From the NCBI GenBank assembly GCA_038503075.1, contig JBCAML010000015.1:1488001-1552000 (forward strand): a stretch of 64,000 nucleotides of DNA, given 5' to 3'. This DNA comes from Gyromitra esculenta. Its lineage: Eukaryota; Ascomycota; Pezizomycetes; Pezizales; Discinaceae. The stretch's first letter is position 1. Each line of letters starts with the position of its first letter. This document shows positions 11,519 through 24,197 of this stretch, piece after piece. Under the pieces are notes generated by a model. The model did no database searches and had not been told where the DNA came from. It saw nothing but the letters and a program-made list of their open reading frames with translations. Position numbers and translations under genes: made by a program.

Positions 11519-14500
11519 AAGTTTTGAGGAGATATAGTAAATGCCCCGACGCTCGTTGGACGGGAAACTCGGTGCATTATCAACAACCAAAGTAGAGTCA
11601 AACGACCCCCACATTACGAGCTTGGCCTACCACGGAGCCGCCTGGAGGCTACATGCAGACGTCTACCCGCACGCGCAGCAGCAAGCAACTGGCCAGAAAG
11701 AGATTCCCGAGGCCAGAAAGAGGAGGAGAATATGTTACGATTCAATAAGCATATTGCATGATGGAATTAGGGTTAGGGTTGCACGTGCGCCAGATCGCGA
11801 ACCTGATTTGCAACTCATCCACCCATGTATTATGCACGACCAGGATGCGATCCAGAGCGCTCCCTCCTCGCTTAGTCCTGGGCGTTGCTTGAAACGCTGG
11901 AGATGAGCAGACAAATCAACCTGGTGGCTGGGTCGCTCGGCTCTGATCCGAAGCCCCCTGCTGGTGATAGTGAATTCCATGGACGCTCATCGCGATACCC
12001 CGTCATGTCCCTGCTGAGAGAGAAATACGTGAGGCTAGGGAAATCTCGACCCAGCACCATGGTAGGTAACAGCATTGGCGTGTTGCGTTTGAAGAGATCT
12101 GCGAGTTACTCCATCCCCCCTGAGTGATCAGCAATCTCAGGATCAATGGCTGGAGTAAGTACATGTAGCCACTCCATAGCAGAATGTATATTGCCAAGGA
12201 AATTGTGCTGGGCAGGAAGATTCCTGGACAGCCTATGAGAAGAGCCCGGGCCTACGAGCACCCAGGGCACTGGTTCAATACCCTCTCCGCAGAACCACCC
12301 CACGGCACGATAACTACATGTACATGTACTGTGTATCATGCCATCGGTAGATCGATATCCCCGCGAGGCAGGATATCCAATCATGACTTCAGTTGATGAG
12401 TTTCTGGTCTTCCCCATTGATGCAGTCCCTTACTCCTCTTCGCCAACCAGCACGTCAAGCTCGAAGAACGCATTTCCCGAGAGACGTCAAACGCCTAAAA
12501 GAGCTTAGCGAAAGAGACAGCGAAACACGCTTTTGGATCATGGTTAGGCTCGAGAGATGCGGCTGTCAGAGGAATGTCGGGAGTTGGATCCTGTTGCGCG
12601 CACCGTTAGATCCGTACACCAATGAGGATGCGTATGTGACCGTATCGTCTACTAGTCGTTGTGTCGATTTTATCGAGGAACAGTTGGACCTTTCCCGCTT
12701 GATTAGTATGGTACCCCCCCAGCATCCATATCTCAAATCGCCTATTCCAGATAAATGTTGCAGCAGAGTACTTTCGTCGTGGGGTGCGCGAGAATTGCAA
12801 GGTCGTGAGTATTCTGCATACTCAGTACTACATCTGGTGACTGGAATAGGCTCTCGCTATCCTATTTACATGCACATGGCTCGAGGAAGGGACAGCCGTG
12901 ACGATCGCTAGATCCGAGAGATCAGCACGCGTTCAGAGAAATTCGCCCGGCGCTAAGACGAGGCATGCACATAATCTGTCAATACTGCACGTTTATGATG
13001 CTGCTGGGGGGTTTGGCGGAAAGTAATGGAGAGCGATGGAAAGCAATGGAAAGCCAACATGTTCTATGCATTTTTTGCCTGATGGCACTGGAACGAATTT
13101 CACTAAATCCTACAGCGGGGTAGATATATCGGCATGGAGGTTCTGCATGTATGCGGGCGTGCTTCAGCTCCCCAACCCGTGCATGGGCATGAAATCGTAT
13201 CCACCACTCACCTCAGCTCGCAGATGTCCAGGAGATGGGCATCAGATATACATTTCAGGAGCAATGAGGGTCAGGCTCGAGAACTGGAAATGTCAGTAGA
13301 CGGCCAACTGGAGCTGAGATGGTTCGCGGAGTCTTGTTGCAACGTGGCCAAGGACACTGCAACGAACTTCAAGTCGCACAAACATGAGCCTGGCATACAC
13401 GAGCCTGGCACACACGAGCCTGAGGCAGATTTCGAAACACAAACTCGAAATTTCCATTTAGAGGATTTGAAGTATATAGATGTCTGAGCCTTTCCTTCCA
13501 TTTTAAGGTTATGGTTCTAATGTACGCGATCCACTGTCAACATAGTCACCTGTGATGAAGGAGTCGTATTCAAAAGCATTCAGGCTCAGGTCGGCCGGAG
13601 CCTCAGTTGTCGCCCCTACAGAATGCAGTTGAACTTAAAAATCACAACACTCTGAACCTATCTCGATACCATGGATCACTCGAGAGTTGCAGTGTTGCAG
13701 CAGCTACAGGCCTAATTCTATCGAAGATAGCCGTGTCCCGATGCCTTACACCACCACAGCTCTGTGGCCGTAGCAGGAGATTTGACCAACCTTGAAGATC
13801 GGTGTGCTTGGGGGTATGCTCGTTCGAAATTCAAAGAATCTGTCGCGGCCGCAGCTGTAGTTACTACGAGCCTGGCTGGAGCCGGGCGTTCCAATCCGCC
13901 TTACTAACATGCCTGGAGAAAACGCCATGTTACCCGCTTATACATGATGCATTCGAGCCTGAAGGACAGCGAAAGCCTGACTTGGAGGCGACTACAGTGT
14001 ATCGTTCAATGATTAATCGTCTCGAGCCATTCTCGTATTTGCTTCTTCTAAATTACGTGTCTTCCGCGTCGATACTTATACTTGTTTGTCACGCAGGTAA
14101 CAGCTGCTGCTGACTTGATATGGAAGCAAGCTACGTTCTAGCACCGGGGCTGGGCCCCTGGAGTCTCGGAGTGCCTTGCAGATCCGATGGGCATTGATAT
14201 AGCCGTCTTGTGGTACTTCTCTGGAGGAGCACCCGAAACAAAGCAAACCCGTCCCGAGGAACCCGAGGAATGTTGGATGGTTCAAGCATCCCATACCACC
14301 CCATGCCACCCATATACATGGAAGAAGTGATGCCAACGGTGCTCAGATCTCTCTGCTGAACCGGACCTATTGAATTGGTTAAGAATATCCCTGCTTTTAA
14401 ATTTTGGCCCGCTGAGCCTAATGCCGAGGGGGCCGCCTGAGCATTGGCCCGGGACACCATATCCTCAGGATGACGGGTTATCCCTCGAGCCTGGTCCAGC

Positions 14501-14684
14501 GCTCGCCGTTCTATGAACGCGAACGCAGGAACGTATCGATAGTTTCTCTACAGGTATAAGAGGTGCCGTCCCTACAAGCAAAGATTATTTCTTCCAGTTC
14601 CACCTAGACATCCATCCAAGGTTTTATCATCAACAATCACATACTCCAAACTTCAAGGAAATCATATCTGTTCCTTTCTTCACA
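11519..14684. other. Intergenic, no gene recognised
   Basis: Contains a telomere-like agggttagggttgc at about 11767-11780 and three imperfect 12-base repeats of the type caygagcctggc at about 13384-13424. Several open frames of 60-170 codons (for example 12393-12911 and 13134-13487) lie on opposite strands with no recognisable domain. Confidence 0.45.
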
Positions 14685-15360
14685 ATGGCTCAACCCCCCC
14701 GCGTCCGCTGCGAGCTGCAAGATGGATCGAGAAATGCTCATGGTCAAGTCAACCAGAGGTTTGTTCATGGTCTTCCAGATCACAACCGTGATCTGCCGTT
14801 AACCGTCATTTTATTAAAACAGAAGTCATAGTTCAACTCGGCTTCAGCAACAACCTGTACAATCACATACCCTTGGTTACTCCCCAGCAACCCATTCCCA
14901 GAATAAATCTTCCCAGCTTAAGAGAGATCGCTCTTCAATACCGTACATCCCTTCTTATGTTCCGGACCCTTCAGCTCTACCAGGTAAACCTCCCCCCCCC
15001 GATCTAAAGCTCTTGTGGTGCTCATGTATTCTCTGAGCTAATCATTGCTGGTTCTCGGGGACGCCAGAAGATGACCATGCCCAGGCTAAATTTTCTCGGG
15101 CCGATCTCGAGGTTATTCAAGCGAACCCAGAGCTTTGGAGAGGTATCAGGGGTTTTACTGCTGAGCGGCAAATACGGGCTATTGCGGGTTGGCGTCAAAC
15201 AAATAACGCGCCGAGCGGTGCAAGCAACCAAAGTGAGACCCCTGGCCGTGGAGTGACGGCGGTGGGACAGGAAACTAGAGGTATCAGTGGGTGCTATGTT
15301 CACTCCAAAACTTGCAAGGGGGGACTGTGGGGACCACATGCTATCCATTTCTGTGATTAA
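14685..15360 (+). CDS. Hypothetical three-exon gene
   Basis: I do not recognise a family. The reading frame stays open through two good introns. Exons 14685-14758, 14823-14983 and 15068-15360 give 175 residues starting MAQPPRVRCELQDGSRNAHG, Gln/Ser-rich in the first half. The block ADLEVIQANPELWRGIRGF followed by TAERQIRAIAGWRQ looks like genuine folded protein. Intron 1 ends AAAACAG and intron 2 runs GTAAAC...GCCAG. The frame stops at 15358-15360, but exon 3 could instead end at 15280, before gtatca, and splice onward: a good terminal exon candidate lies at about 15823-16034, encoding a segment that ends MGGSFLPTPEIKKLRENK. The C-terminus is therefore open. It could be a lineage-specific gene. 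Confidence 0.55.
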
Positions 15361-17562
15361 GAGGCTTCGCCATGGTTGTTCGAATCTAAAATTCTGGTAT
15401 CCGAGTTCTGTATATATGTAATGGTGCATATGAGCTATGATCGAATGACTTGCATTTTCCTTTGTCCTTGCTTAATTCAGTGATTTTCGCCCCGCTTTGC
15501 GACTGATGTAGACACACAGATGTACTTTGGGGCTTACGGTACGTATAGAATCGCTCCTGGGTGTACGACGAAACTGGGGTGGCGAATTTCCTAAGAAGTC
15601 AAAAATTAAAACCAGCAAGATCAAAGTTCTTCCCTTTCCGAGCTATCAGGAGAATTCTATTTACTCTCCATAGACACTACCAACTTTTTCGTGTTTTCTT
15701 TTCTTCGTTCCGTTGATTTTAGGTGGGATTCGTCACACCCAGGAACGACTCTACCGACTGAAACAGAAAAGGTCAATCTTTGACGTGCTGGGCCTTGCCA
15801 GTCCATGTTTAGTCAGCCACCACAGTGAGCAAACAAGGCGTTGGACAGCTGCAACAACTACCTACCCCTCTAGTTCGTCCGACCGAACCCCCGAATCCAG
15901 CTCTCAAAACGCCACCAGCCGGGCAGCCAAACTGCCGCTACCACAGAAACCGGTTCATGGGTATCAACTACCGTGTCATGGGTGGTAGCTTCCTTCCTAC
16001 CCCAGAAATTAAGAAACTCCGGGAGAACAAATAAGAGTAAGTGGTTTCAGAATGGCCCAACCGCTGGAAATAAACTGTGTTTGGAACGTGTACCCGCAAT
16101 TACCAGAGAGCACACTGCTAAGCCAGATTAACACAGACAGGCCCCCCCCGCAACTGTTGGAAAGTCAGTCAGCGCGTGATATGCCAATTTTTTTTTTAAC
16201 AAACTGCCGTGCTATTGCGGCTCTATGGACACAAGGCCCTACCTGTCGAAAAGGGGCGAAGCTGTCGGTAGTCGTTATACTAGAGTGCTGTGGAGAGAAA
16301 CGGATAGTAGAAGGCTGACGCCACAAGCAATCACAGTGGTTGCTGCGCCAAAGGGGTTTACGCGGGGTGTTCAGTGCAACACATGATCCCAATGCGTAGA
16401 CCTATTCAAACATTGAGCCTCAAAACAGACTGCCGAAGCCCACCGTATGAGACCCTCCAGCGCCTGCAGCTAGGAGGATCAAATCGACATGTAGAGTGTT
16501 GCTACACTATATATATATCGCAGAATGTAACGAAATAGGATCAGGTGGAGCAAATCAGTTTAGGCAGCTATATAGCTGATCTATCGTGAACTGTAAGATT
16601 TTTCATTTCGAATTACAGGACCGAGCCCGCATCATCCTTAGATCTGGAAAATCGAACCTAGAAGATTCAATTGGTTACAATTGGCTAATTGGCGTGTTGG
16701 TATTATTAGACGTGGCGGTAAGGCAAGAATCTGGCTTATACGCATATATACCATAAATATATATTTTTGATTCTTTCGTACCCAGTTACTGTCTCACGCT
16801 TAGAATCAGCAGCTCGCATATGTTGGATATTTTCCTCTCGATCTCCTCTGCCTTTGCCTTATCTCCACTTCTACTTACAAATCTCCTTATTTCCAGAACT
16901 GGTCACCCCAAGCTTCGGGGTTAGCCGACGTCATCAGCAATCACTCGTCACACTATTCTACCCCAATTAGGCTTTTGGCTTGTTCCTTCCTTAGCTCTAT
17001 GCATATCTGACATGTACAATAGCCGAAGATAAGACCTTTCCCTTTTCCAAGATCTTCAGAGAGAGCACTTAGGGGTGCTTGCAATTTTAATAGTCGTGTA
17101 ATCGACTCTTTCGAGATATGCGCATCCGAATGGTGATCGCGCTGATCGAATCAGCACATGGTCGATAGGTAGACCAAGGACTAGTCAAAGCTGTCTGCGA
17201 AAAGTAAACACATTAAGAGAACGCCAAAAATTAAAAAACTTCTCGTAGTCGTGATCTGTGCAAAATGCGATTCTGCGATTTAGCATGAGCTCAAGTACTA
17301 GCTAGCGCGCATGCAGCGAGGATCAAAACGTAGGTTAGGGTGAATTAGAATACTGAGAAACTGAGGTACTGTATACGTAGTCACAAAGTACTGGTGAGCT
17401 CCCCGTAGAGTATTATTGCTTGTATAATGATATTAATATAGCTAGTTAATGTCTTGCAAATTATAAGACTAAATTAACTGATTGGATAATCAATAAGATA
17501 AGGTTAGATCAGTCGCGATTACGTCTTGGCGATTACGTCCTGGTTCACGTGACTGAGGTGTG

Positions 17563-17769
17563 GGGAGTCTGGCGACATGTGGCGGTGCAACTCTATTCTC
17601 AGTGGGCCCAAGCTAGTTTGAATCTGATACTTTTCCTAACTAATCTCGCTTGACGTTTAGCACATGGCATTCTTGATCCATTGGACGTGTTTATCGAACC
17701 TCTCAGGGAGTTGTGGAGGAGAAGAAACTGAGGTCTCTCACTCGCACCGCCACCTGTCGCCAGACTCCA
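17563..17769. repeat. Inverted repeat, 26-bp arms
   Basis: The left arm 17563-17588 begins ggagtctggcgaca. The right arm 17744-17769 is its reverse complement with a single mismatch over 26 bases. About 155 bases separate the arms. It could be a small non-autonomous DNA element or the remains of one. A telomere-like motif and a dispersed repeat core follow directly. Confidence 0.65.
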
Positions 17770-17810
17770 AACACATCCATTATATAGGGCTAGGGTTGCT
17801 TTACTATTTA

Positions 17811-17848
17811 TTTATTATTTCATTCGACACATTAAACCTTTAGGATAT
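17811..17848 (+). repeat. Dispersed repeat core, copy 2
   Basis: Contains tatttcattcgacacattaa, the counterpart of the copies at 8211-8250 and 36230-36270. It is preceded by a TTTA-rich stretch and, about 15 bases further upstream, by tagggctagggttgc. Confidence 0.5.
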
Positions 17849-18818
17849 AGTTACAGTGTGCTATTTTACTATAGTTGAAGTTGTCCATTTTCGCCGGCGG
17901 AGTCTTCTATATACCATTGCATTTACTGCAGTCTAATAGCTCATTTCTCTAACGGGTTCTTTTAGCACTCGCGGGACGATCAAGCGTGTCAATCTCCAGA
18001 GCTAGTGACCGACTTGCAATTGCCTTATGGAAAAATACATCGCTTTCGGGAAAGGCAATATAATAGTCAACATCTGTTATAGCTGTCATTATTCTATATC
18101 GAGATTTCTCCAGTTTAGCAAGCAATATCTTGTGAGAGTTTGTTTCGAAATTAGGGGTTTAAATTCAATAGGAGGCCCTAGTTTTACCCAACGAGTATCC
18201 ATGATATTATACATATTATGAAACTATGATTATCACGCAAATTGAGTGCTGTTTTGATGATTTGAATTCTGTGTTAGACAGTATAGTTTAATCGCCTTAT
18301 AAGGGTTCACTCTAGGCGAAAATCCATACCTTTATAGAGCAGTTACCCTTATAGAAAAATCGAGTGATTTATCATGAAGCGTGTGAATTACTGCAAATCG
18401 GTGTTCACTGGCATTGGCTTCTAGATTCATCGAGAGCACGTCCCTTTTGTAGTTCAAATAAACTCATCTTTCCTAGATACCCCACTGTTTTAGATGGACT
18501 TATGTATATGTGGTGAGAGTAGCTTCCAGTATTTTGAATACCCCCTATCATTATAATAACCCTAATCCTACACTAGCTATAAGTAAGTAAGCAAGCAAAA
18601 TTCATTTACGCACACTAGCTATGAGGGTATACTACCAAAAAATTTTAAAAACACTAAGGGTATTCTTATGAAGCGATACCCTTATTTTACCATACAAAAT
18701 AGCCTGGAGCTGCCAGCTATACCCTTATCGAGTAGATACCCTTATAAGCCGAACCCTGATAGCTATAGGACGATTGAACTGTATTCCTCATCTTGGGCTG
18801 TAATTGTGAGGCTATAAT

Positions 18819-21488
18819 TTACAACCACTCCAAATCTTCTACCAGCTTGACCTCCACTCCTCCGTGGACTTCCCGAGAAGAGGTACACACTAGCACCTTA
18901 TATAAACCACCCTTTCGCGCGACCCATTTCCCTCGCTTTTCGTCAAACCACCCCATGGCACATCGATCTAGTTCGATAGTTTCCTTTTTAAATTGCCCTG
19001 GGTCGAGTTCAATCTTTGAAAATCCCTTTAGCTGTTTGACTAAGTCCCCTGGTTGAGTCACATATATCTGAATTACTTCTTTTCCAGAAACTTGGCCAGT
19101 ATTTGTAACCTTAAAGGCTATTTGCGCTGGCTTGTCGGTAGAGTGGAGAAGCAGGCCACTGGACTCCACTTCAACTTTGAACGAAGTGTAACTTAGTCCA
19201 AACCCAAATGGAAAAAGCGGTTCTATTTGTTGCTTATCATAGTGTCTGTACCCTACATTTGTTCCCTCGGCGTATTCGACTATATCCTCGCCCGAGAAAG
19301 GGAAGTTTTCGTGGCATGGGGTGTCTTCGAGAGATTTTGGAAATGTTATAGGCAGCTTCCCACTTGGATTAGTCGCCCCAAAAAGAACATCAGCGATAGC
19401 AAATCCATTCTCCTGGCCTTGGTACCATGACTGAATTACTCCAGCGACTTTGTCTAACCATGGCATCGAAATTGGTGAGCCAGATTGATTTACGACCACT
19501 GTCCTCGTGATAGTAGCTATTGCGTCTATCAAGGCATCCTGTGCACCAGGAAGGGAGAGAGTTTCTCGATCGTGTCCCTTTTAGAATATTTTCGTTAGTC
19601 AAGCTGTTTACCGTAGAGCCTAGTGTAACTTTACTTACTTCAGACTCCCATTCATCAGTCATGCCAACTATAACGATAGCCACTTCGGCACCTCTAGCCA
19701 CATCTACTGCCTCCTTTACTCGATCGCCAGTGATCTCCTCAAGATATCCTATGCGAACTCCAGCTTGATGGTCGAAACAAGTATTGTGTTCATTGTTCCG
19801 CTGCGGCGCGAAGGCAACGCTGTCGACGCGGATTTTATACGAGACCCTCGCTTTCAATCTTATATCCGCTCTCATCTCCTTTGAACCGAATGTGAAAAAA
19901 GCTTCAGATCGCTCTTTCCATTCCCAATTATCAATTAAAAGCTCATCATCGATATACAATCTGGACCCTCCAATGTTGCAAAGAGAAAATTGGTGGTTCC
20001 CTGTCGTCTTAGGGGTCAATGTTCCGGTGACTCTGAAGGCAAACTCAGTGCCTCTGAGGGCAGCAGGCTCTTGCCCAAACATCATGATGAATGTTCCTGG
20101 AATGATCCCCGTTGCGAGAGGCTCGCCACAAAAATCATGGTGTTCCTTAGTCCAATATCGGATGGTGACCCCCGGTGTTTCTCCATCCTCTGCGAGGAGA
20201 GTCCCATCCGCAATCATGGGAAGGAATTTGTGCAAAGCTGGGCCTTCTGCATATGCGATTTCGATACCGCTACCTTTAACCGCATCCGTGATCGCATCAA
20301 AAGGATTAGATAGGTGGTGAGGATTCAAAGTAGCGCTTCCGCCCCCGCCAGCTGTCGGACTTTTAGCCATTTTGCCGATTATAGCAATCTTCTTTAACCC
20401 CGTTCTGATCAGTGGCAACACATTCCCTTCGTTCTTCAAGAGAACAGTGCCTTCTCCCGCAACTTTTCTCAGCATCGCTCGAGCCTCAGGTGAATCTGCC
20501 CCCGTTTCTGGATGTTCTTCCGGGGTTTCGAATCTTCCTGATCTTTTGATCATTTCCAATACCCTGAGGACATTCTTGTCTAGCTCGGTTTCTTTTATTT
20601 CGCCATTCTTCACCGCGTCGAGAAGTCCTCTCCTTCGCACTGGTGGTCCTGGCATCTCGAGATCTAATCCGGCGCGTACACTTTCGACTATGGAATTCGT
20701 GCCCCCGAAATCAGACATGACAATCCCCTTGAATCCCCATTCTTCGCGTAAAACTTTCGTAAGAAGGAAATTGCTCATATCTGAATGTACTCCATTGATT
20801 TTGTTGTAGCTCGACATGCATGCTCCTGGGTTTGTTGCTTTCGTAATCATCTCGAAGGGTAAAAGATATATTTCCCTCAATGCCTTCTCCGAGATTTTAA
20901 CGTCTATGTTGAACCGCCGTGTCTCTTGTTCGTTCGCGGCATAGTGCTTTAATGTTGCGAGAATGCCTGATTTCAGTATTAGTATATTGTACCAGCTCAG
21001 GAGTTATAGATAGTATGTACCTCGGCTTTGAACGCCGTTCACATACGCAGTACCCAATATGCCTGTGAGGTACGGGTCCTCTGAAAAGGCCTCGAAATTT
21101 CGGCCACCTAAAGGCGATCGTTGAAGACAGACCGTTGGAGCGAGAAGTATCTGGCAATTCTTGGCTTTCGTCTCATCGCCTAAGAGTTCTCCTACTCTTT
21201 CAACGGCGTCCCTGTCGAACGTCGCTGCGAGCAAGGTAGCGCAAGGTACGAAGGACGATTTTGCCCCCGCCAAAAAGATCTCCCCTCTAGCGCCTGAGGG
21301 ACCATCTGTAACCTGCGGTGATGTGAGCTTCTTATTCAGATTACTGTTTTCCTTTAAAGAAGTACCTTGACCGCCGGGATTTTCAATCGCGACACCGGTG
21401 CAGTTCTCCAGGTAGATCCTCCCGCAAGCAAGGAGATCTTCTCCTCTAGAGTCAATTGCGACAACAAACTCTGGGTATCGATTTGCAT
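18819..21488 (-). CDS. GH3 beta-glucosidase with PA14 domain, intracellular
   Basis: Hydrolyses terminal beta-D-glucosides. Four exons, 21488-21366, 21312-21021, 20966-19639 and 19577-18819 (introns 53, 54 and 61 nt, all GT-AG), give 833 residues, the normal size for PA14-containing fungal GH3 enzymes. The N-terminal GH3 barrel starts MQIDTQSLLSQLTLEEKISL and contains VTDGPSGARG and LGGRNFEAFSEDP. The nucleophile is Asp224 in VMSDFGGTN; most relatives have SDW here, this one SDF. The PA14 insert covers about 390-550 (FRVTGTLTPKTTGNHQFSL). The acid/base Glu lies in DEWESE, at the exon 3/4 junction (about 577-581). A fibronectin III-like domain ends the protein. There is no signal peptide, so the substrate must be imported. 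The sugar porter about 1 kb upstream on the same strand is the obvious partner. Confidence 0.93.
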
Positions 21489-22452
21489 TGTTTGTGGGAT
21501 GATGTTTGAAAATTAGGCTTGTATCAGGGGGATTGGGTAGTAAGGACTTTATACGAATCTGTAAGGATTAGGGTGAGGCCACACCTGTCTCCACACGCCC
21601 CTCTATATATAAGATTAGAACGCCTCTGCGGTTGCAAGGGATAAGCACCTAGAGTGTTTTACATTCTTGGATACCCCCGGGAAAACGGGTGGTTTCTATC
21701 CATCTGATTCAGGGTCCGACGGGGCACAGAAGACTTATGCAGGCAGTATCACACATGAACCCCAGATGCCCATCGAAAGTTTCTTTTCCAAGGATTATCT
21801 CCATCCTTTAGTTGATTCAGAATTCGCTAATATCCTTGGTGTAGCTTCCTAGGTATCATTGTTTTAGATGTGAAAGTTAGCTTATATAACAAGTAGTACT
21901 GTTTTGATGAGCGATATTAGTGCATTGTCTCATATGTACGGTGACAGTGGTTTAATGAGGTGACAGCTGCAGCGCAATGCCCAGAAATATAGGCAATTCT
22001 CCATACACACAATGAGGTTTTGATTTAGAAATAAGATCAATAGGTAGAAACATAGAAAACACGTATTTATTACATATGTTTTTCCGAACTCTGTTATGAG
22101 CGTGGAGAAATTTCTAATATTGTTAGGGTGCAGTTTTGTTGCTGTCGCCTACCATTTATGACCCAGGATTAGATTATTGTACTGGCTAAGGGTGATTTAC
22201 AAGATAATAGTCTCTATTAGATACTTTATACATGGTTCTACGGCTAGATATATATAGGCTTGACCGCTGAAACTGTCAAAAAATGTAGATATGGGTCCGC
22301 TATACTGCGTTAACTTCCGTAACATCCGGTGAATCCTTCCGCTCTTTTTCGTCAATGGCAGAGCCTTTTGTACTTGAGGTCTCGATGATTTCACCCGAAG
22401 GTATAGCAAATCCTATCTTTTTTATCAGCTTCTGGTTCCCCAAAATGGCATA
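21489..22452. other. Intergenic between glucosidase and transporter
   Basis: About 960 bases with no coding potential. It holds the promoter of the glucosidase gene (a tatatataag TATA-like stretch at about 21604-21613, some 120 bases upstream of the start) and the 3' end of the transporter gene. Both genes read leftward, so the promoter is not shared. Confidence 0.5.
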
Positions 22453-24197
22453 TTAGAGAGACGAACCTTTGAAAGCTCTGGTAGGGATGCGGTGTTGGAA
22501 CATGTAGTCGATTTCTTCGTACGTGCGGCCTTTCATTTCTGGAACACAGAAATACAGGAACACCAGTACAATCAAGGTGAAAGAACCGTAGATGAAACCA
22601 ACTTTGGGACCAAGGTTGGCTTCATCGGGATTGATCAAATACGGAACTGTGAAAGAGATAGCGAAACCGAAAACGGTGCTGCTTGCAACTGCAATGGCTT
22701 GAGTTGAAGCCCTGTTTACTGAAGAGCTAACCTCAGAAGTTACAGTCCAACCGCTATATTGCAAGGAATTAGAATTTTCCTCCGCAGGACTAGGGATCGA
22801 GATACTCACACAGAACCCAGTGAGAGCTGGTAGAAGACTGAGAAGATGACCATGAACGACACGACAACCTTGGGTAGGTGGCCCATCATGTACAGCGAGT
22901 TGGTTCCAACGCCACCGATGATGTAGAGTGAAAGAAACATAACAGAAGTTCCTGTCAAGAGGAGGAAACGACGTCCGAATTTCTCAATCGCATACCAGGA
23001 GATAACGTTGGCCACAACTTGAAGAGCGAACATAATAGCAGTGATTGTGAAAGCAGCAGATGGGGCGATACCGGACAGGATAAAAAAGTAAGTGGTCTAT
23101 AGTTTCTGCTGTTAGCGGGTGAGGAGTCTCATTCAAAGGGGGATTTAAATTACATATCCGAAGACAAAAGCTACGCCGACAAGCTGTTGTCCGCTAAGCA
23201 CTCCAGCTGCGATGATTGTACGCCTCAAGTTGGAACCCTTGAAACAATCCGCAAACTCAACCTTGGTGGCTTTTTTAGCGTGCTCTATCTCTTCCTGAAT
23301 ATCGCTGAAACGCCCTTCAAGATCACCCTTTCCACCATGAAGTCTCTCCAAAGAGGCCTTAGCTGCCTCAGGGTTACCTTTCTCAGCTAGATAATATGGC
23401 GTTTCGGGGATGAACCAAGTTCCGACAAAGAGGATCAAGGGCACCCCATATTGGACGATGATTGGGATGCGAAACGAGAGGTTATCCATTCTAGTTGATG
23501 TTCCCTTCATGACGCAAGAGCAGATGAATTGACCAATAAGCGTGAAGAAGTTGAAAAAGGTAAGAACAACCCCTCGTATCTCTGTAGGGCAAATTTCCGA
23601 GATGTAAGTTGGTGCTCCAACGGCATACATTGACATAGCAATGTCTAATAAATCAGTTCAAGGCATTCTCTAACCTTTGGAATCTAGTACTCACAGTTGA
23701 TGAACTTTCCGGCCGCCATGACTTTCCAGTTCATCGCCAGCTGCTGTGCCAGAATGCCGCACGCAGAGATGATACTACCAATGATAAACAAATATCTTCG
23801 TCCAAGTCTATAATTCGATTAGAAAACCGACGATCCGGGGAAGCAATACTACACACAGATTACCGATAGGACCAGCAAGAAAGGATCCCAGAACCCCTCC
23901 AGCAACCACAACTCCGTTCCATGTGGATTGATGTAATGCCGGTACGACATACTGTCCATGGTATTCGTATCCAAACGCCTTTTGGAACATGGGCAGCGAT
24001 AGCAGATAACCGCTCACTGCTCCATCGAAACCATATGTGATGGCAGCTAGAGAGACATACAAGCCTGTGGCTATCAGTTTCTATACACAACGAGCGAGGT
24101 TGGGCTATTAGTGCTCACAGTAACCAACGACCCTTTTATTTTCAAGGGCCACTTGTATTGTGGATTTCTTAGTAGTCGAAGCTACCGAGACACTCAT
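22453..24197 (-). CDS. MFS sugar porter (maltose/glucoside permease-like)
   Basis: A 12-helix plasma-membrane sugar/proton symporter of the sugar porter family. Six exons, 24197-24119, 24070-23857, 23807-23695, 23644-23154, 23096-22810 and 22753-22453 (introns 48-57 nt, all GT-AG), keep phase and yield 494 residues. Family motifs in order: YGFDGAVSGYLLS in helix 1, PIGNLLGRRY after helix 2 (the GRR motif), PTEIRG after helix 4, WFIPETPYYLAEKG (the PESPR-type loop), EKFGRRFLLL in the second half, and the C-terminal PEMKGRTYEEID (variant PETKG). The pattern is closest to the fungal alpha-glucoside/maltose permease branch, but substrate cannot be read from sequence. Its neighbour on the same strand is a cytosolic beta-glucosidase, which suggests import of a beta-glucoside such as cellobiose. 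Confidence 0.92.

Larger units (their letters stand above)
15361..18818. other. Intergenic, A+T-rich, with inverted repeat and short repeated motifs
   Basis: Apart from the possible downstream exon at about 15823-16034, no coding sequence was found. The stretch holds an inverted repeat (17563-17588 against 17744-17769), a dispersed repeat core (17811-17848) beside a telomere-like tagggctaggg, and several copies of a tacccttata motif between 18295 and 18760. Confidence 0.5.

Noticed and set aside
13384..13424. A CRISPR-like or tandem array at cacgagcctggc
   Set aside because: Only three imperfect 12-base units with no spacers; the window is eukaryotic.
19578..19638. An apparent frame break in the glucosidase between DEWESE and GHDRETLSLPG
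   Set aside because: It is a regular 61-nt GT-AG intron; the joined sequence matches the GH3 acid/base motif.
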